Assembly: GCA_963575745.1 (NCBI GenBank)
Contig: CAUYUJ010017904.1
Location: forward strand, 677,961-741,960
Origin: Prorocentrum cordatum
Taxonomy: Eukaryota; Sar; Dinophyceae; Prorocentrales; Prorocentraceae
DNA length: 64,000 nucleotides
Direction: 5' to 3'
Shown here: one piece after another, positions 20,031 through 30,384 of the stretch
How the letters are laid out: each line of letters begins with the position of its first letter
Position numbering within the stretch: position 1 is the stretch's first letter
The notes under the pieces: generated by a model
What the model was told of the DNA's origin: nothing
Database searches by the model: none
What the model saw: only the letters and a program-made list of their open reading frames with translations
Translations under genes and position numbers: made by a program

Positions 20031-20325
20031 ACACAATTAAGCTCGTGGCCTCATGTAGGTAATCGGGTGTTAGGTTGATCCCAATCATGCGGGTGGGTAC
20101 ATCCGCCAAGAAGAACCTTATCCCTAATGATGTCGGCCCTCCTACCTTCGGTCCCCTCCAAAGAATTAGGGGAACTTCTGTTGCACCTGCAGGCCATCGT
20201 ACGTCAAGCCAACCTCCTGCAGCGCATTGGGTCACAGCGGCACTCCGCGCCCTGGGAGGGAGACATCTGCCCTCACAGCAGTGAGGCGCAAATGCAACGG
20301 CGTGGATTCGCACTTCATTTTGGCA

Positions 20326-20444
20326 TCGCTCGGACGTGTGCTCCTTTTCTCGGCGAGAACCATCGAGGAGCATCCCGAAGCATCGAGGGCAAGAAAATCA
20401 CGCACGAAAGCGGAAACACGTACGGGGAATGGACGTCGGAGCGA
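20326..20444 (+). mobile_element. TIR family W, copy 2, with 5-bp target duplication
   Basis: The ends are TCGCTCGGACGTGTGCTCC and ATGGACGTCGGAGCGA. Both are flanked by TGGCA (20321-20325 and 20445-20449), a perfect 5-bp duplication. The interior shares CTCGGCG and CGCACGAAA with copy 1. Confidence 0.85.
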
Positions 20445-20662
20445 TGGCAAGTCTTGCCAGGCTGCTCGAGCTTGGCCCGAGAGAGCGGTGTCGTGGCAGA
20501 GCAGTGCCACCAAGTACACCGAGCCCCTCATTCACCCACAGCTTCAGGCTTTGCGCGAGCCGGGGCAGAGCAGGCACCGTCGTGAGGTGTCGACGGGAGC
20601 CCGCGGATATCGATGGTGACTCAGCTTGGCGGGCATCGGAACGAGTCACTGTTGTGAGGAAG

Positions 20663-20947
20663 TCAAACACGTTCTTGACCTGACGCAGCTGCCCTCGAAG
20701 CACACTCACAGCCCGCACCGCTGGTCACCGAGTGCTGCAGCGCTCCGGTCTTAGCAAGCTGGTCGGCCCAAGCATTTCCAAGATAGCCGAGAACACAAAA
20801 CGGCAAAGACCGATCCCAGGTCGAGAAAACATCCCCGAGCATGATGGCGTCGAGGTCTCCGTGCGCAGGGGTCCACCTGACGGGGAGTGAGCGCCGAGTG
20901 GTTCGGAGGCGGTGGTCCAGAGGCCCCCAAGCGGTGCGGTGACCACA
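20663..20947 (-). pseudogene. RNase H-like relic, probably from a non-LTR retrotransposon
   Basis: On the minus strand a frame open from within the family H element down to 20663 contains RWTPAHGDLD at about 20884-20855, followed 24 residues later by GNAWADQLAKTGA at about 20779-20741. A WxxAH motif followed by GNxxADxLAxxGA is the typical C-terminal half of the RNase H fold, which degrades RNA in RNA-DNA hybrids and is carried by many LINE-type elements. The N-terminal half, with the first catalytic acids, is not present. The frame is broken at 20948, where a family H MITE is inserted. Thirty bases of this relic (20914-20945) are repeated on the far side of that insertion at 22704-22735. This supports an old, interrupted copy. 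No reverse transcriptase portion was recognised. Confidence 0.55.
20914..20945 (+). repeat. Left copy of a 32-bp duplication flanking MITE H copy 1
   Basis: GGTCCAGAGGCCCCCAAGCG and the 12 following bases are identical to 22704-22735. The copy lies inside the RNase H relic and ends two bases before the H element starts. Confidence 0.9.
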
Positions 20948-21289
20948 CCTTAATGGGCCCTGGAAACGGCAGGGCCGTTTTTTTACCGTTTCCAGAAAAA
21001 TGTCCCTTGAAAATGGAAACGGCAAAAAATCGGCCACCGGAAACGGCAAAAAAACTGCCTCAGGAGTGGAATTGGAGCCGGAACCGGTCAACAAACGGCG
21101 ACGGAACTGGTAAATTATCCCGGCAAAGCAACCTAACAGCGATGTGTAGAAGCATATCTGAAAGCATTCCCCTTAAGATTCAGATGAAAATCCAGTTGTC
21201 GAATTCTGCTGTTCTCGCAGTCGTAGTCGCATTCGCGATGACAGTCGCAGCGGCAACGGCAGTCGCAGTCACAGCCTCAGCCTCAGCCT

Positions 21290-22042
21290 GCCTCCTCCTC
21301 CTCCTCCTCTTTCTCCTGCTCCTCCTCCTCCTCCTCCTCCTCCTCCTCCTCCTCCTCTTCCTCCTGCTCGTCCTCGTTCTCGTCCTCCTCGTCTTGCTCG
21401 TCCTCCTCCTCCTGGTGCTCTCCTCCTCCTCCTCCTCCTCCTCCTCCTCCTCCTCCTCCTCCTCCTGGTGGTCCTCGTTCTCCTCCTCCTGGTGCTCTCC
21501 CCCCCCCTCCTCCTCCTCGTCCTCCTCCTCCTCCTCCTCCTCCTCCTCCTCCTCCTCCTCCTCCTCCTCCTCCTCCTCCTCCTGGTAGTCCTCCCCCTCC
21601 TCCTCCTCCTCCTCCTCCTCCTCTTCCTGGTCGTCCTCGTTCTCGTCCTCCTCGTCTTGCTCGTCCTCCTCCTCCTGGTGTTCTCTCCTCCTCCTCCTCC
21701 TCCTCCTCCTCCTCCTCCTCCTCCTCCTCCTGGTGGTCCTCGTTCTCCTCCTCCTGGTACTCTCCCCCCCCCCCTCCTCCTCCTCCTCCTCGTCCTCGTC
21801 CTCCTCCTCCTCCTCCTCCTCCTCTTCCTCCTCCTCCTCCTCCTCCTCCTCCTGGTACTCCTCCCCCCTCCTCCTCCTCCTCCTCCTCTCCTCCTCCTCC
21901 TGGTCGTCCTCCTCCTCCTGCTCGTCCTCCTCCTCCTCCTGCTCGTCCTTCTTCTCCTGCTCCTCCTGCTCCTCGTCCTGCTCCTGCTCGTCCTCGTCCT
22001 CCTGGTCTTGCTCGTCCTCCTCCTCGTCGTGCTCTTGCCCCT
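21290..22042 (+). repeat. Large CCT array with periodic CTGGT and CGT interruptions
   Basis: About 750 bp of CCTCCT with higher-order structure. Blocks of pure CCT are separated by recurring TCCTGGTGGTCCTCGTTCTC and TCCTCGTCTTGCTCGTCC-type segments. The 312-residue Glu/Arg-rich minus-strand frame and the Leu/Ser/Pro plus-strand frames are products of the array. Confidence 0.95.
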
Positions 22043-22046
22043 GCTG

Positions 22047-22497
22047 AAAATGTGGCCCAGGAATGGGAGTTCTGGGAAGTCGAAGAGCACGAAGTTGCCT
22101 ACAGTTGGCTACGGGCATTCAAAATGTGGCCCGGGAATGGAGTTCTGGGAACTCGAAGAGCACGAAGTGGCCTACAGTTGGCTCCGGGCATTCAAAATGT
22201 GGCCCGGGAATGGAGTTCTGGGAAATCGAAGAGCACGAAGTGGCCTACAGTTGGCCATAGAAGAGCACGAAACTGTTGCATCCGGCCCTCCAGAATGTGG
22301 CCCGGGAATGGCGTTCTGGGATGTCGAAGAGCACGAAGTGTGTGACTGTTGCATCCGGTTATTCAGAATGTGGCCCGGGAATGGCGTTCTGGGATCTCGA
22401 AGAGCACTTTGTGTGTGACTGTTGCATCCGGGTATTCAGAATGTGGCCTGGGAATGGAGTTCTGGGAAGGCGAAGAGCACGAAGTGTGTGACTGTTG
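22047..22497 (+). repeat. Six tandem copies of a 73-bp unit
   Basis: ATGTGGCCCGGGAATGG begins each unit, at about 22050, 22124, 22197, 22295, 22368 and 22441. Units continue GTTCTGGGA, TCGAAGAGCACGAAG and CAGTTGGC or ACTGTTGC. Spacing is 73 bp except 98 bp between copies three and four, where part of the unit (AGAAGAGCACGAAACT) is repeated. Since 73 is not a multiple of three, the plus-strand open frames are not coding repeats. Confidence 0.95.
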
Positions 22498-22703
22498 GTG
22501 AAAAACGAGCCCGGCACCCTGCCGCCCGGCAACTCCCCAACACCTGCCCGGACCCCCCTGTGGAGTGATTTGTGAGCTCTTTTGAGTCAACTAGAAACCT
22601 ATCAGCCTTCGCTGTTAGGTAAAAAACTGCGTCGGAACTTGCAAAAAAAACGGCAAAACGGAACCGGTAAAACAACGGCCCTGTCGTTTCCAGGGCCCAC
22701 GAA

Positions 22704-22735
22704 GGTCCAGAGGCCCCCAAGCGGTGCGGTGACCA
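22704..22735 (+). repeat. Right copy of the 32-bp duplication flanking MITE H copy 1
   Basis: Identical to 20914-20945 and abutting the right end of the H element (GGGCCCACGAAGG). The two copies together resemble an unusually long target-site duplication. Confidence 0.9.
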
Positions 22736-22739
22736 AACC

Positions 22740-23575
22740 GTGTGGTGAGTCTGGAGACTCGGGGTGGCCGCATGGCTTTGAAGCTCGGGCTGGTCGCCGA
22801 GGACGTCTCGGGCGACCCCGGCCTCCAGTCCCCAGCGCGCCGTGCGGCGAGGTCATCGGGGGCCCAGGGTCACCACACCGTCGGAGAACACCCTCCGCCT
22901 GCGTCCTCCCTCCTCCCTCCTCCTGCGTCCTCCCCCCTCCTCCCTTATCCTCCCTCCTCCCTCCTCCTCCATCTCCTCCCTCCTCCCTCCCCCTCCCTCC
23001 TCCTCCTCCGCCTCCGCCCCCCTCAGCCTGCCCTCCCAACCTTCGTGGCAGGAGGGGGCCCGGCCTTGTCCGCTCGACGTGTCGGATGCCTCGCCTCCCT
23101 CCTCCTCGGAACCCAGAGGGCTTCCCAGAGGGGGACCTGCCGAAGCGCCCTTGGCCCGCTCCCTCCGCCTTGCCGTCGCTCGTCGTCCTCCCCTCTCTCC
23201 TGTCTCCTCTCCTTTGCTCATCCCCTTTTGCCTTCTCTCAACCTGGGGCGGAGAGAGGGTGCAGGGCCAGGAGAGAGGAGTAGGGGTAGAGGGGGGGGGG
23301 CATCTCTCTTGCAGAGAAGGCCAGTCGGAATGAACGATTTGTCAAGGGGACGCGGCTCCCTGTGAGGCCTTCTTGGAGACGATCTCGGACGGCGAAAGCC
23401 ACAACTTCTGGGAGGCGAGCGCTACCTTTTTGTTTTGTTCTCTCTCTCTCTCTTTCTCTTCTTTTCTCTTTCTCTCTCGTTCTCTCTCTCTCTCTCTCGC
23501 TCTCATTTCCCCTGGCTCGCGCGCTCCAGGGTCACTGCCAGCCCTTCCATCACACAAAATCGCTTGCTCGAGCCT
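22740..23575 (+). other. Spacer with CCT-rich and TCTC-rich blocks
   Basis: CTCCCTCCTCC blocks at 22905-23030 and a TCTC/TTTCTC run at 23435-23510 are embedded in GC-rich DNA. No credible exon. The relic RNase H frame does not visibly continue here. Confidence 0.6.
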
Positions 23576-23740
23576 TCCGGCCCAAGAGGCCTCCAGGAGG
23601 CCCCAAGTGGCCCCCAACAGAGCCCAAGAGGCCCCCAAGAGGCCCCCTAGAGGCCCCACGAGGCCCCAAAGAGGCCCCAAAAGAGGCCCCAAGAGCACCC
23701 CAACCGGCCCCCAAGGGGCCTCCCAAACATACTGGTGCAT
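23575..23740 (-). repeat. Family D-type minisatellite, reversed
   Basis: CCCCAAGAGGCCCCCAAGAG and AGGCCCCACGAGG units, the reverse complement of the family D unit. The unique islands of family D are absent. Confidence 0.75.
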
Positions 23741-23767
23741 ATCAAAGGACCGCCTAGCCTATCGTGG

Positions 23768-24390
23768 TATCGCAGCGTTGCATGACATGACATGGCACGA
23801 CACAGCACGACAGAGCATTGTATATCACAGTATGGTTCAGCATGTCATGACAGTGCATTACATAACAGTGTCTATCTGAGCCTAGCACTGCACTTCACGA
23901 CGTAACATTGCCTAGCATGGCACTGCATCTCATGGCACATCGTGGCGTACTATGGCATTCCAATGCATATGAATCAATCGAACAACACCGTACTGCTCTT
24001 CGCAACGGTGAGCAGAAGCCATGCACATTTCACCCCCGTTGTTGCTCCTACTGTCGTCCTGTTGATTTGGCCTAGCATCTCATAACTGGCATGGCATTGC
24101 ATTGCATTGCATAGCACGGCATGCCGTGTCTGGGCATGCCATCTAACGCGGTAGCATCGTTCTTCAAAGGAAGCATCGCATGATATAGTTCAGTGTATCA
24201 TCCCATACATGACCTTAGCATTTCACAGCACAGCATGGCATGGCATGCAATGCGCACTGTAGAGTAGATCATGATATTGCAGTGCATGCTGCATAGTGAC
24301 ATTGCACTTTATAGCGTCGCATGGTGTATCATTGCATTCTATCGCATAGTGCAACATGGCGCTGTAGCGCTTCATTGTTCTTGGCCCATA
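23768..24390 (+). repeat. CATGGCATTG-type minisatellite
   Basis: About 620 bp of degenerate 5- and 10-mers such as GCATGACATGACATGGCACG, GCATTGCATTGCATAGCACG and AGCACAGCATGGCATGGC. Spacers such as 23990-24080 are unique. Confidence 0.85.
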
Positions 24391-24574
24391 GCTTGGCGAC
24401 AGATCACCGGTCGACCGGTCGATGAGAGCGGAGGAAGAGGAATGAGGGAGGCGCAGGAGGAAACAGATAATGTTGACCTCATTATTAATGACCGGCTTGC
24501 TGTCCCACTGCGGTCAGCACTCGACCAGCTAGAACCCAAGCGCGCGCAAAGCGCGCGCGATGGTTCTAATCTAT

Positions 24575-24645
24575 AGATACACAACTACATCTACATACAC
24601 ATCTACATCTACATCTACAACTATACATATGTATACACATTTTAA
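24575..24645 (+). repeat. ACATCT microsatellite
   Basis: CTACATCTACATACACATC units followed by TATACATATGTATACA. Just upstream, GCGCGCAAAGCGCGCGCG forms a short hairpin at about 24541. Confidence 0.8.
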
Positions 24646-24649
24646 GCAC

Positions 24650-26020
24650 GCTCCAGGTGACGGAGTCTCCTTTTCAAGGCGAGTCGGTGACGTAAGATTC
24701 GAACAACGCCAAGGTTTTAAAGAGTTCCCGACGATGCAGGGAGCTGTGAACGCCAAGGCTCCCAGTGCGAACGACAACGCGGTAAGTGTTTTACCACAAA
24801 AGGCTCCTAACACCGAGGTTACAACGAGTTGGCGGTATCATGAACAATCTCGGGCAAGCTTTTTTATCCCGCTCCTTCCGTTCTTGTGCCTGCCCAGCTT
24901 TTAGCACGCCCGAACGTGCCACGGGGCACCGTGGCGGATGTCCAGTTGGTGTCCCCAAGCATTGGGGCGCGTCGCACGGTGAGCCGAGACGTACAGGCAA
25001 TGGTGTTCTAGGGGAGGTGAAGATTTGAGCGGAGTGGCCTCCTTCTGCAGCGGTCCGCCGTGCGGTGCTTGTTGTCGAATCCACGGGAGTCTAGCCTTGT
25101 CCATTGTACAGAGTCCAGAGTCGAGAATGTCCTTGCATGTTTTGCTGTTGGATTGGTTGCTTGAAGGCCGAGTATTTTTTCATCGTAAGTCGTATGTTAG
25201 GGATCTTGGGATTCAGGTTGTGGGAAGCAGGGGTTGCACACGGAGGATTGGGACGGGCAAGAAGGAAGCACGTGTTTTTTTATGGGAACATCCAGCAATA
25301 TTCGTGTCCTTCGTGGGCATCAGTAGGCTTCCATTAATCCTCTTCCTTGTCGTCGCCTTCTTCCTCTGTCGCTCGTGCTCAGCGTAGTGGAATTCCCATT
25401 CCTTGATTGGATACGCCAACTGTGGTGATGGAGATTTGGATTCCGTTGTTCGAAGACAAGGTGAACAAACTAAAGGGGACATCTTCGCATGGGATCGGAG
25501 GAGTCCCGTGAGTATTCGAGGGGACATGGTGTGCACCTTATGTCCTTGCGCGAAAGCGAAGCACGGTGCAGGAACACTCGGATGCATTGCATCCCCCAGC
25601 GAGGCCAGAGGCGGTGGCTGGCAGGCGGCGCCCAACCCAAGTTCCGCTCCGTCATGTCATGTTTGCGCATTCTTGGCATTGCGAGATGGACGCGCTGCCC
25701 CCTCCGTTCAACACTATCTACACGGTTCTGTTGCCCCTGCATTTCGCGGTGGCCTCCGTCAGGCGTTGGGGGGGTGTCTTGTCATTCGAGGCATCAGGTG
25801 GTCGTTGTACGAAGCGGTAGTGAAAGGATAGCGGTTTTGATCGCGGTAGTGATCGTGGTAGTGGGAGAGGTAGAGGTTGGGATTGCAAACGCAGTGGCAG
25901 AGGTTGTGGATTGTAGAGTCGTAGTTGTTGCATTTCTCCGTGTTTGCCGCATCGATAGGTCTTCGGCCCATCCCGCCACCGTGCCCGGTTTGTGGGTATG
26001 AAGCTTAGTGGATGTTCGTT
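24650..26020 (+). other. Unique spacer of about 1.4 kb
   Basis: One of the longest stretches with little internal repetition and near-balanced composition. GTAGTGATCGTGGTAGTG-like words occur at 25820-25930. A 120-residue frame at 25025-25387 ends in a hydrophobic stretch but has no recognisable family features. If additional unique exons exist in the window, this is a reasonable place to look. Confidence 0.35.
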
Positions 26021-26024
26021 GGAA

Positions 26025-26612
26025 TCTCATGGGGGGCCTCTCTGGGTCCATTTGGAGGCAGTTTTGGACACTTTTGGGGGGCCGTTTCGGAGTTGTTTGG
26101 CGCCACCTTTGCGATTCTTGGGGGCCTCTGTGGGCCTCTTGGCGGGCTCCTGGGGCCTCCTGGGCGTCTTTTGGGGCATTTGGTGGGCTCTTGGGGCGGA
26201 AGGCTCGGATTTTCGGTTCGTCTTGGGGCTTTTCAAGGGCAGTCGTGGAGCCTTCTTGGCCCGTTCTGGGTACCTTTTGGGCCATTGTGGGGCCCTCTTG
26301 GAGGCCTCTTTAGCAGTCTTGGGGCAGTCTTGAGGGCATCTAGGGCTGCCTGGGAGCGTCGGGGAGTGGAAAAGCCGACGACGCCAACATCTATCAACCG
26401 CCAATCGGAAAATTAATAATTTGGGCCTCTTGGGCGCCCACTTGGGAGGCCTATCGGAGGCCTCTTTGGGCGTTTTGAAGGCCTCTTGCGCTGTCTGGGG
26501 GCCATCTTGAGCGTCAGGGAGCAATCGTTCGGCGACTCGTGGTCCTCTTGGAACGCCTTGGGGGGCCTCTTGGGGGCCTCTTGGCCCGTCTTGGGGCCTT
26601 CTTGGGCGCGAC
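26025..26612 (+). repeat. Repeat family D, copy 3
   Basis: GGGCCTCTTGG units with the three family islands: GGAAGGCTCGGATTTTCGGT near 26198, GAGCGTCGGGGAGTGGAAAA near 26354, and GAGCAATCGTTCGGCGACTC near 26518. Copies 1 and 2 are 20 kb upstream in the same orientation. Confidence 0.75.
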
Positions 26613-27155
26613 AAACTTATGTGACCACACTTCCCTGAGCCCTGGGGGCACGCGCCAAACCTCAGGAGATTTGGGAAGTTGGGGTGCAGGCCATATCTTT
26701 CAAGAGTGAGGATTGAGGCTTAGAGGATCGGGCCCATGACCTGAGGACACGCCCACTCCGTGCCCAGGGGCACGGTGGCGGATTTAAAGCGTTTCGACTT
26801 TTGACTCCGTGCCCCACCATTTTGACTGATTCGCTGCTGGTTGGCAATTTTGGTGAAAACTCTTGTGGGCTCGTCGTTGCAATCCTCAGGCTTAGTCCAA
26901 TAACATCGTGGCGTCATCCTGAACATCCTGAGTGCCCTCAGGGGTCTCGTCGTAGGCCGTCTTGGGGACTCTCGGCAGCCCCCTGAAGGTCCTGGGAAGC
27001 CCTCAAACGGACTGGGATGTCCCCGGATGCCCTTAGGGATTGTAGGCGGTTGCAGAAGGCTCCGTGAGGATGGTCGTGGCAATGGTCTGTCGTCTGCCCC
27101 CCGCCCCTGCAGCCACCCGCCCTCGTCTCACCACTCTGCGACCACTCGTGAATCC
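26613..27155 (+). other. Unique spacer
   Basis: No exon or repeat family recognised. Confidence 0.35.
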
Positions 27156-27334
27156 TACAGTCGGGGCTCCGAAGAAGGAACTCTTCTCACTGGGGAGGTT
27201 CTCCGTGTTCTTGAATTGTTTCGCAGCTTGCCTTTGGTGTTTCTTAGGTCTTCGATGGGAAATCGAAGTTTGACTTATTGGAAAAGAGGCCTCGTTCCTT
27301 CTTTAGGATTCCTTAGGTCAACGCCCCGACTGTA
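27156..27334 (+). mobile_element. MITE family G, copy 3
   Basis: Starts TACAGTCGGGGCTCCGAAG and ends CAACGCCCCGACTGTA, with TA at both edges. The interior TTCGCAGCTTGCCT, GGGAAATCGAAGTTTGACTT and GCCTCGTTCCTTCTTTAGG matches copy 2. Confidence 0.9.
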
Positions 27335-27484
27335 CCCATTCCCCTGCTTCCTCCCTGCGTTCTCTTCCTTCCCCTCCTCCCGGGGCGACTCCGGCCACCA
27401 TGCCGCCCACTCCGCGTTTTCGACCTTTCTCGCGCAACGCCGTTTCCGCCTGTGGAAACTGCCTGCGGCACTTCACTCATCTCC

Positions 27485-27992
27485 TGGTTCTCCTCCTCCT
27501 CCTTTTCCTCCCCCTCCTCCTCCTCCTCCTCCTCCTCTCCTCCCCTCCTCCTCCTCCTCCTCCCCCTCCTCCCTCCTCCTCCTCCTCCTCTCCTCTCCTC
27601 CTCTCCTCCTCCTCCCCTCCTCCTCCTCCTCCTCCTCCTCCTCCTCCTCCTCCTCCTCCTCCTCCTCCCTCCTCCTCCTCCTCCCCCCTCCTCCCTCTCC
27701 CTCTTCCCTCCTCCCTCCTCCCTCCTCCCTCCCCTCCTCCTCCTCCTCCCCCTCCTCCTCCTCCTCCCTCCTCCTCCTCGTCCTCCTCCTCCCTCCTCCT
27801 CCTCCTCCTCTCTCCTCCTCCCTCTCTCCTCCCTCCCTCCTCCTCCTCCTCTCCTCCTCCTCCTCCTCCCTCCTCCTCCGCCTCCGCCTCCTCCTCCTCC
27901 TCCTCCTCCTCCTCCTCCTCCCCTCCTCCTCCTCCTCCTCCTCCTCCTCCTCCCCCTCCCGCTCCCCCTCCCCTCCTCCTCCTCCTCCTCCC
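27485..27992 (+). repeat. Large CCT array
   Basis: About 500 bp of CCT with CCCT phase changes and a few GCCTCCGCC interruptions. The 447- and 396-residue plus-strand frames and the Glu/Arg-rich minus-strand frames through it are not credited. Confidence 0.95.
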
Positions 27993-28808
27993 GCAGCCTG
28001 GACGCGCTCCTCTGCCGCGCTCCTCCCTGGGCTCACCCCCCTGCCGGGAGGGCGCTGTGCTTCGCGCCGCGCGACGCCCACAAGCGGGTGCAGTACTTCC
28101 GGTTCCTGCGCGAGCACGAGGCGCCCGCGGCGGGAGCTCGGAGGGCCGACGGGGGGGGGGCACGGAGGATCGCCCGCGCGGGGGCGATGCTGGCGGCACG
28201 AATGGGGGATGGATTGAGTGGCGGAGGGCGATCCATGGAGAGGAAGCATGTTGCCAAATGATTCCCCGATGTCTGGAACATGTGCTACACGTACACTCAA
28301 TGATAGGACTATCATGGTGTCCGTTGTCGTGGCATCCACAACGATTGAGGATCGGCAAAGGTTTCGGGCGGTGTCGGTGGTTCCTCGCCGTTGCCTTTCC
28401 CCGAGCTGCGTTCCATCAGCTGCCAGGCGCCGAGGCCTTTCTGGGGCTTCCCGGATCGTCCCGCGTGGCCTGCGGGGGCTTTAGCAGTGGCCCGAAGCCA
28501 GACCTCGTTCCGCCCGGGCGGGAATCAGAGGAGCAAGAGCTCATGATGCTTCTACGCTCCAACTCCCGCTTGCCCATGCCCTCAGGCTCCGCCCTTGCTG
28601 ATGAGCATCCTGGTGCTTCCAGCCGCGCTGCTGGTGGCGCGCGCCCCAGCTTCCCCTGTCCTCCTCGGGGGCCTCCGAGAGGGAAGGCAGGGGGAGGGGG
28701 AAGACGGACGAGGAAGATCCAACATCGATATGCTGTCCCATGAGGAGGCGGAATGGTTGTACTGTCACCGTCCCCCACCTTCGTGGGGGACCGGGGTTCC
28801 CCTCTCTC

Positions 28809-28845
<37 letters not shown>

Positions 28846-29444
28846 TCGTGCTCTCCGACCTCTTGCTTCCCTTTCCCACAGCCGTTTAGGCTTGGGGCGC
28901 CTGTGCGCGTACAGGCGAGGACGCACGCCAGCGTATTGAAATAACTTGTTATTTCTTCCCTTGCCCCTTGATCGATAGCGAAGGTAGTCCAACCCGTGAC
29001 AGTGGTAGGCGCAGTTTGTGCTTGAGAGCGGACAGGAGGACGAGAGATCGAGGTTCCAAATCACGGCTGCGGATCTGCGAGTGACGCGCAGAGCCCCGCA
29101 GTTTTTGTTTCATCCGTGTCCCCGATGACGGGAAAGATCCCATCAGCAGCCTCGACGCTGGCCTTCAGACGAATGATCCCTGCATTGGCTCAAGGGGGGG
29201 CTGGGGCCAGAGCTTCAGGAGCCACGCTTGGCGGACCTGGGCTGGCAGCTGGTGGGCGCCGCGCGCCCGGGGCCCTCCCAGCACGGCCGGCACAGGCCGG
29301 ATGGCAAGGCCTGGACGTTCGACCCCTGGCGCGCGTTGGCTGAGGCCGCCCAGGCCCCATGAGCCCGAGGGCGCGGCCCGAACTTCCCGTGGCAGGGATG
29401 GCTCTGATGGCCAAGTCAGGGACCCGGGCCGCGGCTGGGCGTCG
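27993..29444 (+). other. Spacer of about 1.4 kb
   Basis: GC-rich sequence with a TC run at 28800-28842. Frames continuing out of the CCT array into 28000-28740 lose repeat character but show no family signature. No TIR or dispersed family recognised. Confidence 0.4.
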
Positions 29445-29510
29445 ACACCTTTCGGCGACCACAATCGGTGCGGTTGCGCCGGGGTGCGGTTTGCGAGTTG
29501 CTTGGTGGCT
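29445..29510 (+). mobile_element. TIR family I, end fragment
   Basis: TTTCGGCGACCACAATCGG, GCGGTTGCGCCGGGGTGCGG and TTTGCGAGTTGC match the left arm of the element at 47300-47535. The opposite arm is not found nearby. Confidence 0.6.
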
Positions 29511-29673
29511 GCCTTTTCCTGGGCTTTTGTGGGAGACAATGTCATAATTGTCGTCGTTTTCCAGCGACGCTGTCATCCGCGATGTGTGCTCCAGTGTACT
29601 ACAGGGGGCGACAGTGTCATGTGATTCGGTGACAGTGTCATCCGTTTCCCGGGGGCGGGAGGGGCAAATATGA

Positions 29674-30336
29674 CAGGAGGCGGTCGCCGAATCGTGGGCA
29701 GGCGGGGGTTGGGGGGCCCAGCCCTGGGCGGAGAGGTCCCGGGACTTTGGCAAGCCCCTGGCGTGGCTCGGCATAGAGCATCTCGAGCTGTGCTCCCAGA
29801 GCGTCCAGGCCTGGGCCAGGCGCGCGGGGCACGCGGCCGAGACACGAGCGTCCAGGATCGTGGAGTCTGCCCCCGTCGAGTTCCAGGCTGAGTTTCGCCC
29901 GATTTGTACCACGTTAGGTCATGTCGATGGAGTGTCTCGTCCTTTGGCCCATCGTGAAGTTCTCAACGGACAGCGGCCTGGAGATACGGAGCGCGTCGTC
30001 CATAGCTACGCCCTCTTCGAGCACATGCTCCGTAGGGGCGAGACGCTCACCGACTATGTACTCCGACTGGGTCTTCAGCTGGCGGGGGCGGAAGGAAGGG
30101 GACTGCCGCTTCCCGATCTGGTCGGAGCTCGGTTCTTGGAAGCAGGCACCAATCTGTCTCCCCAGAGCAAGATCAACATGCAGACGTTGGCCGTGGGCGA
30201 CAAGTCGGCAGGTGCCATCCGCGCGGCACTCCTGCAGGTAGACGTGGCTGAGGAGCAAATTCTGCCCTCCGACCCTCCGCCGACCGTGAAGGCCCCCGCG
30301 ACTGACGACGCGGGGCCTACCTTGGTTGAGTACGAG

Positions 30337-30384
<48 letters not shown>

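Larger units (their letters stand above)
21113..22620 (+). mobile_element. 1.5-kb insertion nested within MITE H copy 1
   Basis: Compared with intact H copies, the extra DNA starts after AACTGGTAAA and ends before the AAACTGCGTC that follows a second GGTAAA, so GGTAAA is a candidate 6-bp target duplication. Close to the two ends lie ACCTAACAGCG (21131) and its exact inverse CGCTGTTAGGT (22610). The insertion holds a short unique lead, a 750-bp CCT array and six 73-bp tandem repeats. It shows no coding capacity beyond array artefacts. Confidence 0.75.
20948..22705 (+). mobile_element. MITE family H, copy 1, expanded by a nested insertion
   Basis: The left end is CCTTAATGGGCCCTGGAAAC, followed by GGCAGGGCCGTTTTTTTACC. 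The right end is AACGGCCCTGTCGTTTCC then AGGGCCCACGAAGG. The outer parts (20948-21112 and 22621-22705) are colinear with the compact 250-bp copies at 37271 and 60546, including ATGTCCCTTGAAAATGG and GGCAAAACGGAACCGGTAA. The central 1.5 kb is a secondary insertion. Confidence 0.9.

Noticed and set aside
21180-22418. Long open frames (up to 316 residues) over the CCT array and 73-bp repeats
   Set aside because: Poly-Leu/Pro/Ser or poly-Glu/Arg peptides arise from any stop-free trinucleotide array, and the 73-bp unit shifts frame at each copy.
22047-22497. Six evenly spaced 73-bp repeats considered as a CRISPR array
   Set aside because: The whole unit repeats, with no conserved-repeat/variable-spacer alternation, no cas genes, and the setting is eukaryotic.
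27400-28743. 447-residue frame that leaves the CCT array and continues as mixed sequence
   Set aside because: The non-repeat part (about 28000-28740) shows no domain pattern, and the overlapping frames of similar length on both strands point to low stop density in GC-rich DNA.
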